Positions 8,932 through 17,613 of a stretch of 64,000 nucleotides of DNA are shown in pieces (within the stretch, counting starts at the first letter, position 1; every line of letters starts with the position of its first letter). The notes under the pieces are model-generated. The model was not told the DNA's origin and searched no databases. It was given only the letters and a program-made list of their open reading frames with translations. The stretch spans positions 1 through 64,000 of the forward strand of contig CAYIHX010000014.1 in NCBI GenBank assembly GCA_964363305.1, in the 5' to 3' direction. The stretch is from CAYIHX01 sp964363305 (lineage in GTDB: Bacteria; Bdellovibrionota; UBA1018). A program made the translations under genes and the position numbers.

Positions 8932-9567
8932 ATGATCGCCGTAGTAACTCTCGCTGAGATGGAAAATGAAATGGGAATTCTGCAATCTTGGGACGCCGGA
9001 AATGACATTACCCTCGCTCAAGTCGAAAAATTTCCAGACCCACGATATCTCGAACTTTTCAATCAACACATGTGCGCGGAATATCCGATTCTCCCTTGGC
9101 GTGCGGTACAGACAGAGGAAGAGAAAGAAAAACAGAAGCTGCTCGATGAGAGGCTCCAGCAGAAATTTCAAATTCGGCTCGCCCTGCTTACTTCTGACGA
9201 GAAGTGGATTGGCTGGAGCCATGGCTGGCAAGACGCCATCCATACCGGCGACTTTTATATGGCGAGTTCGCTAGTGCTCCCGGATTACCGCGAAAAAAAA
9301 CTCTATTCTGAAATGGTGAAGAAGATTCTCCAGCTGACCGCACAAGAGGGGTTTAGTGGCGTGCGCTCTCGCCATCTTTGCACGAATAACGCGGTTTTGA
9401 TCGCGAAATTAAAACTCGGATTTATGATCAATGGCTTCGAGCAAGATGAAACGATGGGAACGCTCGTCAGGATGACTTACTATCACAATGACCTGAGGCG
9501 AAGGGCCGCTTGTTTCCGCGCTGGAAAAGTGGCTGAACCGGGTATCCTCGAGAGCCTTTTGAAGTAA
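8932..9567 (+). CDS. GNAT-like acetyltransferase
   Basis: A protein of about 211 residues with the outline of a GNAT N-acetyltransferase: a beta-rich middle (WIGWSHGWQD), then LVLPDYREKKLYSEMVKKIL, which corresponds to the acetyl-CoA-binding helix region, and NNAVLIAKLKLGF like the conserved N...A...Y..GF ending. The usual R/Q-x-x-G-x-G/A signature is weak (REKKLYSEM), so activity is uncertain. Start choice between 8914, 8932 and later ATGs is open; 8932 avoids overlap with the toxin remnant. Confidence 0.6.
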   Translation: MIAVVTLAEMENEMGILQSWDAGNDITLAQVEKFPDPRYLELFNQHMCAEYPILPWRAVQTEEEKEKQKLLDERLQQKFQIRLALLTSDEKWIGWSHGWQDAIHTGDFYMASSLVLPDYREKKLYSEMVKKILQLTAQEGFSGVRSRHLCTNNAVLIAKLKLGFMINGFEQDETMGTLVRMTYYHNDLRRRAACFRAGKVAEPGILESLLK

Positions 9568-10060
9568 TGCAACTAGCGGCCACTGTCGTCTGTTTTTTTT
9601 AGCTTAGTGGGCGTGTCGGACATAAACCAAGGGTTTTAGACCGTGAATCCAACTGGGTCGTCTTCAGAGGGTTTCCGGACCTAGGTCAGTTGGTGTGAGC
9701 AGCGCAATCCAGTCCAACGAGCGAAAAGCTCTTGCCAAATCCTGGGGAGACATCCCACTGAACGAGGACGTATCCACCGTTAAATTTGGCTTCACATTCG
9801 CCAAAGCCGTAGTCAGAATTGCTAGTGGCGTTCTCGTCGGTCACGGCAAAGGTGTGACCATGGGACGCGCAATTGCCGAGCATAATTTTATTGATCTCAG
9901 CGCGACGGTCCAGCGGCAGCTTGCTTGTCAATGATCTTGCTACTGCTGCCTACAGCTGGAAAAGTAATCATCCTGTTCCGCTGTGGGCTGGCTTGTCCCG
10001 CGTCTTTCAAGGTGGAGATTCGTTCTTGCGCTCCCATTCAATTAAGGTCATAATCTAGTC
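9568..10060. other. Gene-poor stretch with one doubtful minus-strand frame
   Basis: About 490 bases with no convincing gene. A T-run at 9593-9600 may end transcription of the acetyltransferase. A minus-strand frame at 9686-9931 (81 codons) encodes a plausible fragment of an exported protein with three cysteines (GNCASHG, FGECEAKF, GLDCAAH), but it has no signal peptide of its own and the plus strand is open over the same interval, so I leave it unassigned. Confidence 0.4.
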
Positions 10061-10402
10061 ATGAGCAGACTAGAAAGAAAAAAACCTCAGCGCAAAGTTG
10101 TCTTGGCGACGGCAAGACGAAAAAAGATGACCTCCACGAGTACCGAGCGATTTAGCGTCAGCCAAGCCAAGGCGCGGCTCTCTGAGGTACTGAGGCTGGC
10201 GCGGGATGGCCAGTCGGTCATCGTCACCGATCACGGTCAGGACATAGCTAGGATCGAGGCGATCACCATGCCGGATCAATTGCGTCTCCTTCCGGCTCTG
10301 AGAAGCTTCAACGAAGTGAGGAACGTTCGTGCTCCGGCTCCTGAGCATCCGCCCTTACGCTCGGCCCTGGATCTCCTTCAGGAAGACCGGGCTCGGCGCT
10401 AA
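10061..10402 (+). CDS. Phd/YefM-family antitoxin
   Basis: A 113-residue protein with the Phd/YefM N-terminal DNA-binding fold: FSVSQAKARLSEVLRLARDGQSVIVTDHGQDIARI. The C-terminal tail (PALRSFNEVR...SALDLLQEDR) is the toxin-binding part. An internal ATG at 10127 is an alternative start because the family homology begins after it. Directly abuts a PIN-domain toxin gene (stop and start adjacent at 10402/10403), forming an intact type II TA operon that should be autorepressed. Confidence 0.85.
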   Translation: MSRLERKKPQRKVVLATARRKKMTSTSTERFSVSQAKARLSEVLRLARDGQSVIVTDHGQDIARIEAITMPDQLRLLPALRSFNEVRNVRAPAPEHPPLRSALDLLQEDRARR

Positions 10403-10822
10403 ATGAGTTCCTATCTTGATTCGTCCGTTCTCTTGTCAAGAGTCCTCAATCAGGCGCCGCAAATGAGTCAAGCCGATTGGGATGGCATCAGTGCCCCGTT
10501 TGCCAGCGAACTCGTCCGGATTGAAGCCCGTCGGGTCATCGAACGAATGAAAATTGAAAACCATTACTCCGAAGAGCACTTCACGAAAACGCTCGTAGCG
10601 CTGGATCGCCTGCTTTCAGGCATCGCGCTCGTTCCGCTTCAGCCTAGAATCTTGGCTCGCGCCGCTCAACCGTTCGGGCTCATCGTGGGGACGTTGGATG
10701 CCCTTCACTTATCAACGGCGCTGGCGCTGCGAGATCAAGTCCCCTCGGCGAACTGGACCTTTTTCACTCATGATCAACAGCTCAACCGCGCGGCGGCCGC
10801 CGTCGGCTTTTCAGTTTTGTGA
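10403..10822 (+). CDS. VapC-type PIN-domain toxin
   Basis: A 139-residue PIN ribonuclease with the acidic residues in the expected order: YLDSSVLL (first aspartate), SELVRIEARR (glutamate), GTLDALHL (aspartate) and FTHDQQL (aspartate). Length is normal for the family. Known VapC enzymes cleave RNA, often tRNA, when freed from their antitoxin. It pairs with the Phd-like gene just upstream. Among the classical toxins in this window it is the one that looks complete. Confidence 0.86.
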   Translation: MSSYLDSSVLLSRVLNQAPQMSQADWDGISAPFASELVRIEARRVIERMKIENHYSEEHFTKTLVALDRLLSGIALVPLQPRILARAAQPFGLIVGTLDALHLSTALALRDQVPSANWTFFTHDQQLNRAAAAVGFSVL

Positions 10823-10899
10823 GCGTCAAAGGGAGCCTCGGCAGCCCCACTTCAGGCAACCCGGGCAACTGGATGCGGGGGATTCCAGTGCGCTCAGGG

Positions 10900-10993
10900 T
10901 GTCCCAGTTCGCACAAGCTCGGCAGAAGCAGGTGAAAAACCCGCAGTTCCAGGAGCGCCCCGATCGCCTGGAGTACGCTCTTTGAGTAAAATT
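10900..10993 (+). pseudogene. Remnant of a TIGR02147 gene
   Basis: The stretch at about 10919-10941 repeats, with one mismatch, the part of the TIGR02147 gene at 11403 that encodes QQKQAKNPQ (here RQKQVKNPQ), and GAGTAAAAT nearby also recurs. The surrounding sequence is rearranged and has no usable frame. I read it as a decayed third copy lying just upstream of the intact one. Confidence 0.4.
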
Positions 10994-11076
10994 GAGCAAT
11001 AGATGGATAAGAAATATTGCTCAATTCACTATCATTCAAACACGGCCTCGTTTCGTATTGATGCCAGACTCACTAA

Positions 11077-11291
11077 AAGCTGATCACGCTGAACGAGTCG
11101 ATCGCCAACCAGTATGCCGTGATCCGCCAGCTTCCAGCCGAGGAACTCGACGCCATTCATCGAACGAGATCGTTCGTGCAACCGGTCTCCCAAGACGTAC
11201 CGCCGTTTATTCATTGTCCGCCCTTACCCGGCTGGGGCTGCTGCAAAAGTTTGGGAAGGGTCGCGGCGTGCAGTACCGCCTTGTTTTCTAA
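11077..11291 (+). pseudogene. Frameshifted winged-helix regulator fragment
   Basis: One frame reads LITLNESIANQYAVIRQLPA up to about 11170; a different frame then reads EIVRATGLPRRTAVYSLSALTRLGLLQ and ends at 11291. The second part is a typical winged helix-turn-helix. Together they look like a single decayed regulator gene with a frameshift. No start codon or ribosome-binding site supports translation of the whole. Confidence 0.35.
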
Positions 11292-11331
11292 GTTGGCGCA
11301 GGTGTTTCAAGGGGATCACTGTGTCCAAATC

Positions 11332-11360
11332 TGTTCACAGATTGTTTCAATTTGTTCACA
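11332..11360. promoter_or_regulatory. Paired TGTTCACA sites before the second TIGR02147 gene
   Basis: TGTTCACA occurs at 11332-11339 and again at 11353-11360, exactly 21 bases (two helical turns) apart, about 45-70 bases before the start of the TIGR02147 gene. TTGACG at 11367-11372 could be a -35 element. Same-face repeats like these often bind an activator or repressor; the identity of the regulator is unknown. Confidence 0.35.
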
Positions 11361-11402
11361 AGTCGGTTGACGTGTTGCATTATCGCAAGGTATTCAGCCG
11401 AC

Positions 11403-12251
11403 ATGGAAACGAGCGTCTTCCAATTCAACGACCCCGTCGAGTTTCTCAACGCGGTTTTTCAGCAGAAGCAGGCGAAAAACCCGCAGCTCTCGCTTCGCGC
11501 CTGGACCCAGCAGCTCGGCCTCCCGCATGTGTCAATGCTCTCGATGGTGCTCAACCGGAAGCGGAAGCTGCTTCCGACGCTTTCGAGTAAAATCACCCAG
11601 TACCTGATCGCAGCCCATCGCTTCACGGAGAACGAGGCCCGCTATTTCGACATTCTTGTTCTGTTCTCCCATGCCAAGAGTCAGGACGAAAAGCTCTTTT
11701 ACAAAAAAATCCTTTCGTCCCTGCGGCCCGACCAGAAGTTTTCCGACGTTTCGCTCGATCACTTTCGCGTGATCTCGGACTGGTACCATCTGGCCATTCT
11801 GGAGATGACGCTTCTCAAAGATTTCGACTCCGACCCCCGATGGATCTGCCTGCGCCTCGGGGGCAGCGTGAATGAAGGACAGGTGAACGCCGCCATCGAT
11901 CGGTTGATGCGCGTCGGACTGCTCGAAAAGGCAGCCGACGGCAGGCTTAAGAAAAAAGTGTCGCACTATGCGACGTCGACGGATGTCCCGAATGCCGCGA
12001 TTCGAAGCTTTCATGCGCAGATGATCCGAAAGGCTCTCCTTGCGCTTGAAAGCCAACGAATCGAGGATCGGGATATCTCGGCACATATCGTGACGATTTC
12101 AAAAGCCAAGCTGCCCGAAGCAAAACAGATGATCCGTGATTTTCGTCGGAAGATCGCGGATTTTCTGGAAACCCCCGAAGGGGACGCGGTTTATCAAATC
12201 AACGTGCAGCTGTTTGATGCACTAGGAGATAGCAGTCATGTCCATCATTAG
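11403..12251 (+). CDS. TIGR02147-family protein
   Basis: A 282-residue TIGR02147 protein. The N-terminal region has a helix-turn-helix-like stretch (LRAWTQQLGLPHVSMLSMVLNRKRK without its middle gap), followed by FRVISDWYHLAILEM, a winged-helix-like part (GSVNEGQVNAAIDRLMRVGLL) and the C-terminal AKQMIRDFRRKI. I start at the ATG at 11403; the frame runs on upstream to a TTG without family sequence. The last 14 bases overlap the next gene, an exported GNGG protein, repeating the pairing at 4974-6808. Confidence 0.9.
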   Translation: METSVFQFNDPVEFLNAVFQQKQAKNPQLSLRAWTQQLGLPHVSMLSMVLNRKRKLLPTLSSKITQYLIAAHRFTENEARYFDILVLFSHAKSQDEKLFYKKILSSLRPDQKFSDVSLDHFRVISDWYHLAILEMTLLKDFDSDPRWICLRLGGSVNEGQVNAAIDRLMRVGLLEKAADGRLKKKVSHYATSTDVPNAAIRSFHAQMIRKALLALESQRIEDRDISAHIVTISKAKLPEAKQMIRDFRRKIADFLETPEGDAVYQINVQLFDALGDSSHVHH

Positions 12252-13350
12252 AAATGGGATCGTTTTCGCAGGATTAGTTTTGCTGAGCACCCCGGTCCTC
12301 GCCGGTGGCGATATCGGAAACGGAGGAGGCTCGATCATCTGTCGCGATGGCGGCGGTGAGATGACCTCGGTCGATTTGCTCGACCTCTGGGAAGGGCGGT
12401 TGGTCGGACTCGATGATCAGGAGAATGCGCTCGTGATCCCGGATCGCGTTGAGCCTGCCGAGCAGCAGCTCGACGAAGCGATCGCCCGCATCGCGAGTCT
12501 TCGGCCCCGCGTCGCTCGGCTGGTTTCGTACTGGCGCCAGAGATTGAATGGCCGCTTTCGCGTGGTCCCGAACCCCGAGGTGGATGTGATGCCTACCTTG
12601 GACTACCATCTCGTGGTCAGGCCCGAGGTGAGCGGCCCTTGCGAGGTGCGGCAACTCGCCTTTTATCACAATGGCGATCAGATGATTTGGCTGAAAAAAT
12701 CCACTTTTGAAAGTCCGACCTTCGGGACCACCGATCAGGCGGCTTTGAAGGCTCACGAGATTCTCTATAAGATGGCACGAACCTATCGGCGCGCGGGCCA
12801 TTCAGATGAGGTCCGAAAGCTCGTCGCTCTCTTGTTCGCGGATCGGGTGAATCCGGTACGCTTGGCTCGGTTGATCGATGAAAACATCGCGGAGGTGAAT
12901 ACCGGCCGAGCAACGATTGCATACGTGCAGCCCGAGGGTCACCTCGAGCTTCGCGCGCGGCTTCTTACCGGCGCTCCAGCTCGAGTATACTGGAATCTTT
13001 GGAGCGTGGATGACGAGGGTCAATACACCTTCCAGCAAGTCGTGGGCGGGACCATGGAAAATGACGGGGCCATGGAAAATGAGATGACTCGTCATGATCT
13101 GGGTTCTGCTGAGCAGCTCATGAATCGAATCGTCAAAGTACAGGTCGACTTTGCTTCGATGGGAGAGGTCATGGGAAGGTTTGTCTGTCCCTTCGGCGTT
13201 TTCAACGCCACCTTCGAGACCGAGCTTTTCCAGAATGGCCGCGCGGTCCCGGGCACACGAAGAGTGGGCCAGCTGAGAAACATGGAGTGCGACGCCTATC
13301 GGCTCTCAGCATTTGAAACCTGGATCGACTACCGATTTCGCCCGAACTGA
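12238..13350 (+). CDS. Exported GNGG-type protein coupled to TIGR02147
   Basis: A 370-residue paralogue-like partner of the 5759-6808 protein. Signal peptide ending at VLAG near residue 23, then GDIGNGGGSIICR. Shared elements are VDLLDLWE, TTDQAALKAHEILYK and the overall length. A single cysteine pair near each end suggests an oxidising compartment. Translation overlaps the TIGR02147 gene by 14 bases. Function unknown; the conserved HE in AHEIL may be functional. Confidence 0.83.
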   Translation: MSIIRNGIVFAGLVLLSTPVLAGGDIGNGGGSIICRDGGGEMTSVDLLDLWEGRLVGLDDQENALVIPDRVEPAEQQLDEAIARIASLRPRVARLVSYWRQRLNGRFRVVPNPEVDVMPTLDYHLVVRPEVSGPCEVRQLAFYHNGDQMIWLKKSTFESPTFGTTDQAALKAHEILYKMARTYRRAGHSDEVRKLVALLFADRVNPVRLARLIDENIAEVNTGRATIAYVQPEGHLELRARLLTGAPARVYWNLWSVDDEGQYTFQQVVGGTMENDGAMENEMTRHDLGSAEQLMNRIVKVQVDFASMGEVMGRFVCPFGVFNATFETELFQNGRAVPGTRRVGQLRNMECDAYRLSAFETWIDYRFRPN

Positions 13351-13355
13351 GCGGG

Positions 13356-13652
13356 TTATTTCGCGGCCGCGTCGTCAGAGGGAGTCGACGACGCGCGGTC
13401 GTAAGGGCAATCCCCTTTGGACTTGTCATGGCAGCCGCCGCCGCGTCTTCCGGCACAGGGAAGGCAAAGCGCGCAAACCGTGGCAAGAATCAGAAAAGGG
13501 TGCCAGATCTTCACCTTCTTCATCGAGAAGAGCGGGCTGATGACTTGATTCCAGGTGTAAAAGAGCAAGCCCGAAGTGATCAAGAACCACCCCAGGCAAA
13601 GCGCGATGCAGCTGATCCAACAGGTTCCACCGAACGGGCAAGAGTTGTGCAT
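13356..13652 (-). CDS. Small cysteine-rich membrane protein
   Basis: A 98-residue protein with two hydrophobic segments (about residues 10-33 and 48-68) and ten or so cysteines, several in pairs (SCPFGGTCWISC, CALCLPC). The C-terminal tail is hydrophilic. The general outline, two membrane spans with cysteines, is that of small putative metal- or redox-related inner-membrane proteins; I do not recognise the family. It converges with the exported protein to its left. Confidence 0.6.
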   Translation of the reverse strand: MHNSCPFGGTCWISCIALCLGWFLITSGLLFYTWNQVISPLFSMKKVKIWHPFLILATVCALCLPCAGRRGGGCHDKSKGDCPYDRASSTPSDDAAAK

Positions 13653-13770
13653 GCTTTGAGGATGATACGGGTGCGCCCAGAGGACAAGCAGATAATGGTC
13701 ACGGCGGTCGGCCGTGGATATTTTGTTCTGTCGCCAGGGGCGGAGGCGGCGCTATCATTCATTCGTGCCC

Positions 13771-15381
13771 ATGGAGCAGAGATTCGATTTCGTGATCTTC
13801 GGCAGTGGTTTTGGCGGGAGTGGCTCGGCGATGCGGCTCGCGCAGAAGGGGTATAGCGTCGCGCTGCTGGAGATGGGCAAGCGCTTCACGCAGGACGAGC
13901 TTCCGCGGTCGAACTGGCAGGCCACGCGCTACCTCTGGTTGCCGCTCCTGAGATGTTTCGGGATCCAGAAGATCAGCGTCCTCAAAGGCCTTCTGGTGTT
14001 GCATGGCATCGGCGTCGGCGGCGGCAGCCTGGTTTATGCCAACACGCTGATGAAACCGAGCGGGGAGGTATTCAACGGATGGCCCACCGGCCTCGATTGG
14101 GCCGCGGTGCTCGAGCCCTATTACGCGCTCGCCGCGAAGATGATGGGGGTGACGCGAAACCCTCACCTCACGGAGGCGGATGTCGTTCTGAAAGAGCTCA
14201 GCCAGAAGCTCGACGCAGGCGATACGTTTCACGGCACCGACGTGGCCATCCATTTCGGCGCTCCGAATGAAGTCGTACCCGATCCCTATTTTGCCGGTGC
14301 CGGGCCCGCGCGTGCAGGTTGCGATCTGTGCGGCGGCTGCATGATCGGCTGCCATAACGGTTCGAAGAACACGCTCGATAAAAATTATCTCTATTTTGCT
14401 GAAAAATGGGGCGCGCGCGTGATTCCCGAGACCCGGGTCACTCGCATTCTGCCTGAGGAGGGCGGGTACGCGGTTGAGACCGAGCGCAGCACTCAACCCT
14501 TTCGAGCCAAGAAAACGGTATTTCATGCGCGCAAAGTGATCGTGGCGGCGGGAGTGTTGGGAACGATCGCTCTCCTGCTGAAAAATAGAGACGTCTACCG
14601 GACGCTGCCGCGGCTTTCTCGCTTCGTGGGCGAGCAGGTGCGCACCAACGGTGAAAGCCTGGTCGGTGCGACGAGCCTACGAGGCGATCACGACCTGTCG
14701 AGAGGCATTGCGATCGGTTCGGCTTTTCTCACGCGCGAAGGGCTCAAGGTCGAGGCGGTTCGTTATCCTTCCGGCAGCGGCGCGATGCGGTTGCTCGCCG
14801 TTCCTTTGACGGGAAACGGCACGCGCCTCACGCGCCCGCTCAAGTTGATGGTGACGATCCTCCTTCGGTTGCCCGAGGTGATTCGGCTTTGGAGCGTGCG
14901 CGATTGGGCCAAGCGGACGCTCATCCTGCTGATCATGAGCGCGGACGATGCGCGCGTCCGGCTGCGGATCGGGCGGTCCATCCTGACGGGCTTCCGGCGA
15001 GGCCTGATCGCCGAGCCTTCGAGTCGGCCCGTGCCGAGCTATATTCCCCTGGCCCAAGAGGCGGCACGCCTCGCGAGCGGGTTGGTCGGCGGTACGCCAC
15101 AAAACACCTTCAGCGAAGTTCTCCTGGGCGCGCCCGCGACGGCCCATGTTCTGGGGGGTGCCTGTATGGCCTCTATACCGGATAGCGGAGTTGTCGACAT
15201 GAACCACGAGGCCTTTGGTTATCCCGGACTTTATGTTTGCGATGGCAGCGTGGTCCCCTCGAATCTGGGCGTTAATCCGAGTCTGACGATCATCGCCCTG
15301 GCCGAGCGTTTTGCGGCCCAGTTCCCGCCGTCGACATCGGCGGGTGGGAGCTCGAACCGACGGGAGATCGAGTTTTCATGA
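13771..15381 (+). CDS. GMC-type FAD oxidoreductase (cholesterol-oxidase-like)
   Basis: A 536-residue flavoprotein. The N-terminus has the dinucleotide-binding GSGFGGSGSA at residues 11-20 and an acidic strand end (LLEMGK). A cysteine cluster CDLCGGCMIGC near residue 190 is shared by a bacterial GMC subgroup. The C-terminal GMC signature is HVLGGACMA with the active-site histidine, followed by NPSLTIIALAERFA. GMC enzymes oxidise alcohols or sterols with FAD; the substrate is unknown. First gene of a three-gene operon; its stop overlaps the next start as ATGA. Start at 13771 chosen by homology. Confidence 0.88.
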   Translation: MEQRFDFVIFGSGFGGSGSAMRLAQKGYSVALLEMGKRFTQDELPRSNWQATRYLWLPLLRCFGIQKISVLKGLLVLHGIGVGGGSLVYANTLMKPSGEVFNGWPTGLDWAAVLEPYYALAAKMMGVTRNPHLTEADVVLKELSQKLDAGDTFHGTDVAIHFGAPNEVVPDPYFAGAGPARAGCDLCGGCMIGCHNGSKNTLDKNYLYFAEKWGARVIPETRVTRILPEEGGYAVETERSTQPFRAKKTVFHARKVIVAAGVLGTIALLLKNRDVYRTLPRLSRFVGEQVRTNGESLVGATSLRGDHDLSRGIAIGSAFLTREGLKVEAVRYPSGSGAMRLLAVPLTGNGTRLTRPLKLMVTILLRLPEVIRLWSVRDWAKRTLILLIMSADDARVRLRIGRSILTGFRRGLIAEPSSRPVPSYIPLAQEAARLASGLVGGTPQNTFSEVLLGAPATAHVLGGACMASIPDSGVVDMNHEAFGYPGLYVCDGSVVPSNLGVNPSLTIIALAERFAAQFPPSTSAGGSSNRREIEFS

Positions 15382-17613
15382 AGTACGGGATCCGCTTTGT
15401 CGAACGCATGGCGGGCTGGGTGGTCCTGGATGAGGGCCCGAGGATGCCCTTTGAGATTCGCGTGCACGCGTTCCGGGGCCGCATTCGGGGCTTTGCACTT
15501 TTTCAGCAAGGAGACGCACCGCCCGTCGACGGCACTTTGAGGATCTATCCCCGGGGCATCGACTATGATTTCAGCGTCGATCTCGGTGAGGCCGGTCCGC
15601 TTCGGGTGAAGGGAAGCAAAACTTACCGCTGGAATCTCTTTCGTTTCCGTCGATTCATTCGCTCACTGGTCGAGCTGCCGATCGAGGTTTTTCGTGGAGA
15701 ATTGAAAATTGGGCGGGGCGTGCTGGTTTATCGGGATCCACTGTGGAAATTTCCGCTTTCCGTTCGCCTGGTGCGAGAGGCGGATGCGTTTGAGCAGCAT
15801 CAGGCTCTCGCACGCCGCATGCTGGCGTTGGCTTGCGTCCTCGTGCCCGCTCATGCGGCGCGGGCGAATGACCCTCAGCCGCTTCAGAACATTCTGATCC
15901 AGCTGAGACGTACCCGCAGACGGATGCGCCTTTTGCTCGCACTGGCCACGCGCATGTTGTTGTGGCTCAGTCGCTGGTTCGAAAATCGCGAAAAAGCGGC
16001 TGAGTTTTTTTCGCGGACGCCGATTCTGAAGGACGTCGCGTATTCCCTCGGCGTGATCAGCTTGTCGGCGCTTTACTGCGAGAAGGCGAAAGTGGGCCCG
16101 GTGGCCCCGGAGCAGAACCGCTGGGAGAGTCAGCACCGGTTTCCGTCGGCCAAGCTCGAGGAGTTGGAGGCCGACGTCGTGGTCGTCGGCTCGGGCGCCG
16201 GAGGAGCGGCCGCGGCTTATTCGCTCGCCTCGGCGGGCTTGGCCGTGGTGTTGATCGAAGAAGGCGCATTTTTCAAGCGGAAGGATCTGGGAAAGAACCG
16301 CATGGAGATGATGGCCCTGCTCTACCGCGCGGGCGGGATGTCATTCTCGCTCTCGAACGCGCCGATCTGGTTGCCGACGGGAAAAAGCGTGGGGGGAACG
16401 ACGACGATCAATTGCGGCACCTGCATGCGGCCGTCCGCCGACCGGCTCGCGACCTGGGAACATGAGCTGGGTATTCCGGCGGCGGATTGGGAGCCTTACT
16501 TCGCTGAGACGGAGGCCATGTTTTCGGCGAAGCCCGTGGCCGATCACCTCCATGGCCCGCTTCGAGAAATTCTGGAGAAAGGCCTTGCGGGCTCGGCGCG
16601 CCTCGAGCCGCTCATGCGGGCGGAGCTGGATTGCGAAGGCTGTGCCTCATGCATCTTCGGTTGCCCGACCGAGGCGAAGAGAAGCACGGGGGTTTCTTTT
16701 GTTCCCGAAATGTTGAAAAAAAACGGCGTGCTCCTGACGGGTTATCGGGTCGATGGTTTGATTCATGAAAATAACCGGGTTCAGGGCATCACGGCGACGC
16801 TGCCCGGCTACGGTGACGATTTTTGTCTCCGTATTCGCGCGCGAGAAGTGCTGCTTGCGTGCGGAACCCTTCAGACGCCCCTGCTACTGAGGCGCTCGGG
16901 CCTGGTGTCGGGAAAGCGGGCGCTCGGGCGCGGCCTCAGTATTCNNNNNNNNNNTGAATGTCGGCGCTTTGTTCGATCGCGAGGTGCGGCCCAAGTACTA
17001 CGTGCCTCAGTCCCTGACGTTTCGAGGTCTGGAGGAAGGGATCACCTATGAGGGGCATACGCTATCCGCGGATGAGATTCCGCTCGTGGTCCCGGTTTTC
17101 GGTGATGCCTTGACTCGCATCATGGATCAGCAAGCGCACTATACGAATTTTGCCGCGATGCTGAGTGACACCTCCTTCGGGCGGTTGCTCTTCTGGGGGG
17201 CGCGGGATGCGATCGTTTTTTACTCTTTCGACGAGCGGGCCCGACGCCGTCTTCATACCGCCGCGCTTCGCCTGGCCGACATTTTCTTCAAGGCCGGGGC
17301 GCGGCAGGTGCTCTTGCCCGTGCGAGGTTTCGAGATTCTTTCGTCTCCCGCTGATCTCGCTCGGTTTGCCGAAGCGCGGCCACGAGCCTTGGATTTTTTC
17401 GCGCTCTCAGGGCATCATCCGCTAGGCACCTGTCGCATGGGGGCCGAGGCGGCGTCTTCCGTGACGGACTCTTCTGGTCGCGTTTGGGGAGTGTCCGGCC
17501 TGAGGATCGTCGATGGCTCGGTGATCCCCGGCCCTCTGGGGGCGAACCCGCAGGTGACGATCGCAGCCAATGCGTTGCGGATCGCGGATCTGGTGAAGAG
17601 GGAACTCGCATGA
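15378..17613 (+). CDS. GMC-type FAD oxidoreductase with N-terminal extension, interrupted by an assembly gap
   Basis: A large oxidoreductase of about 740 residues. Residues 1-260 form an extension not found in short GMC proteins, beta-rich and then a membrane-proximal helix region. The FAD motif GSGAGGAAAAYSLAS follows, then CEGCASCIFGC, and after the gap SGHHPLGTCRM with the active-site histidine and NPQVTIAANALRIA. Ten Ns at 16945-16954 stand between GRGLSI and NVGALFD; the two sides are in different frames as written, so the N count is a placeholder and the gene is probably intact. Overlaps neighbours on both sides (ATGA). Confidence 0.82.
16945..16954. other. Assembly gap of ten Ns
   Basis: Ten unresolved bases inside the second GMC gene. 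Sequence on either side belongs to the same protein but in shifted frames, so the true length is not 10 or the flanks contain an error. It shows that the window comes from a scaffolded draft assembly. Confidence 0.98.

Noticed and set aside
16969..17613. Separate short GMC gene starting after the gap
   Set aside because: It begins at a TTG inside GMC sequence and lacks the FAD domain; it is the 3' part of the gene at 15378.
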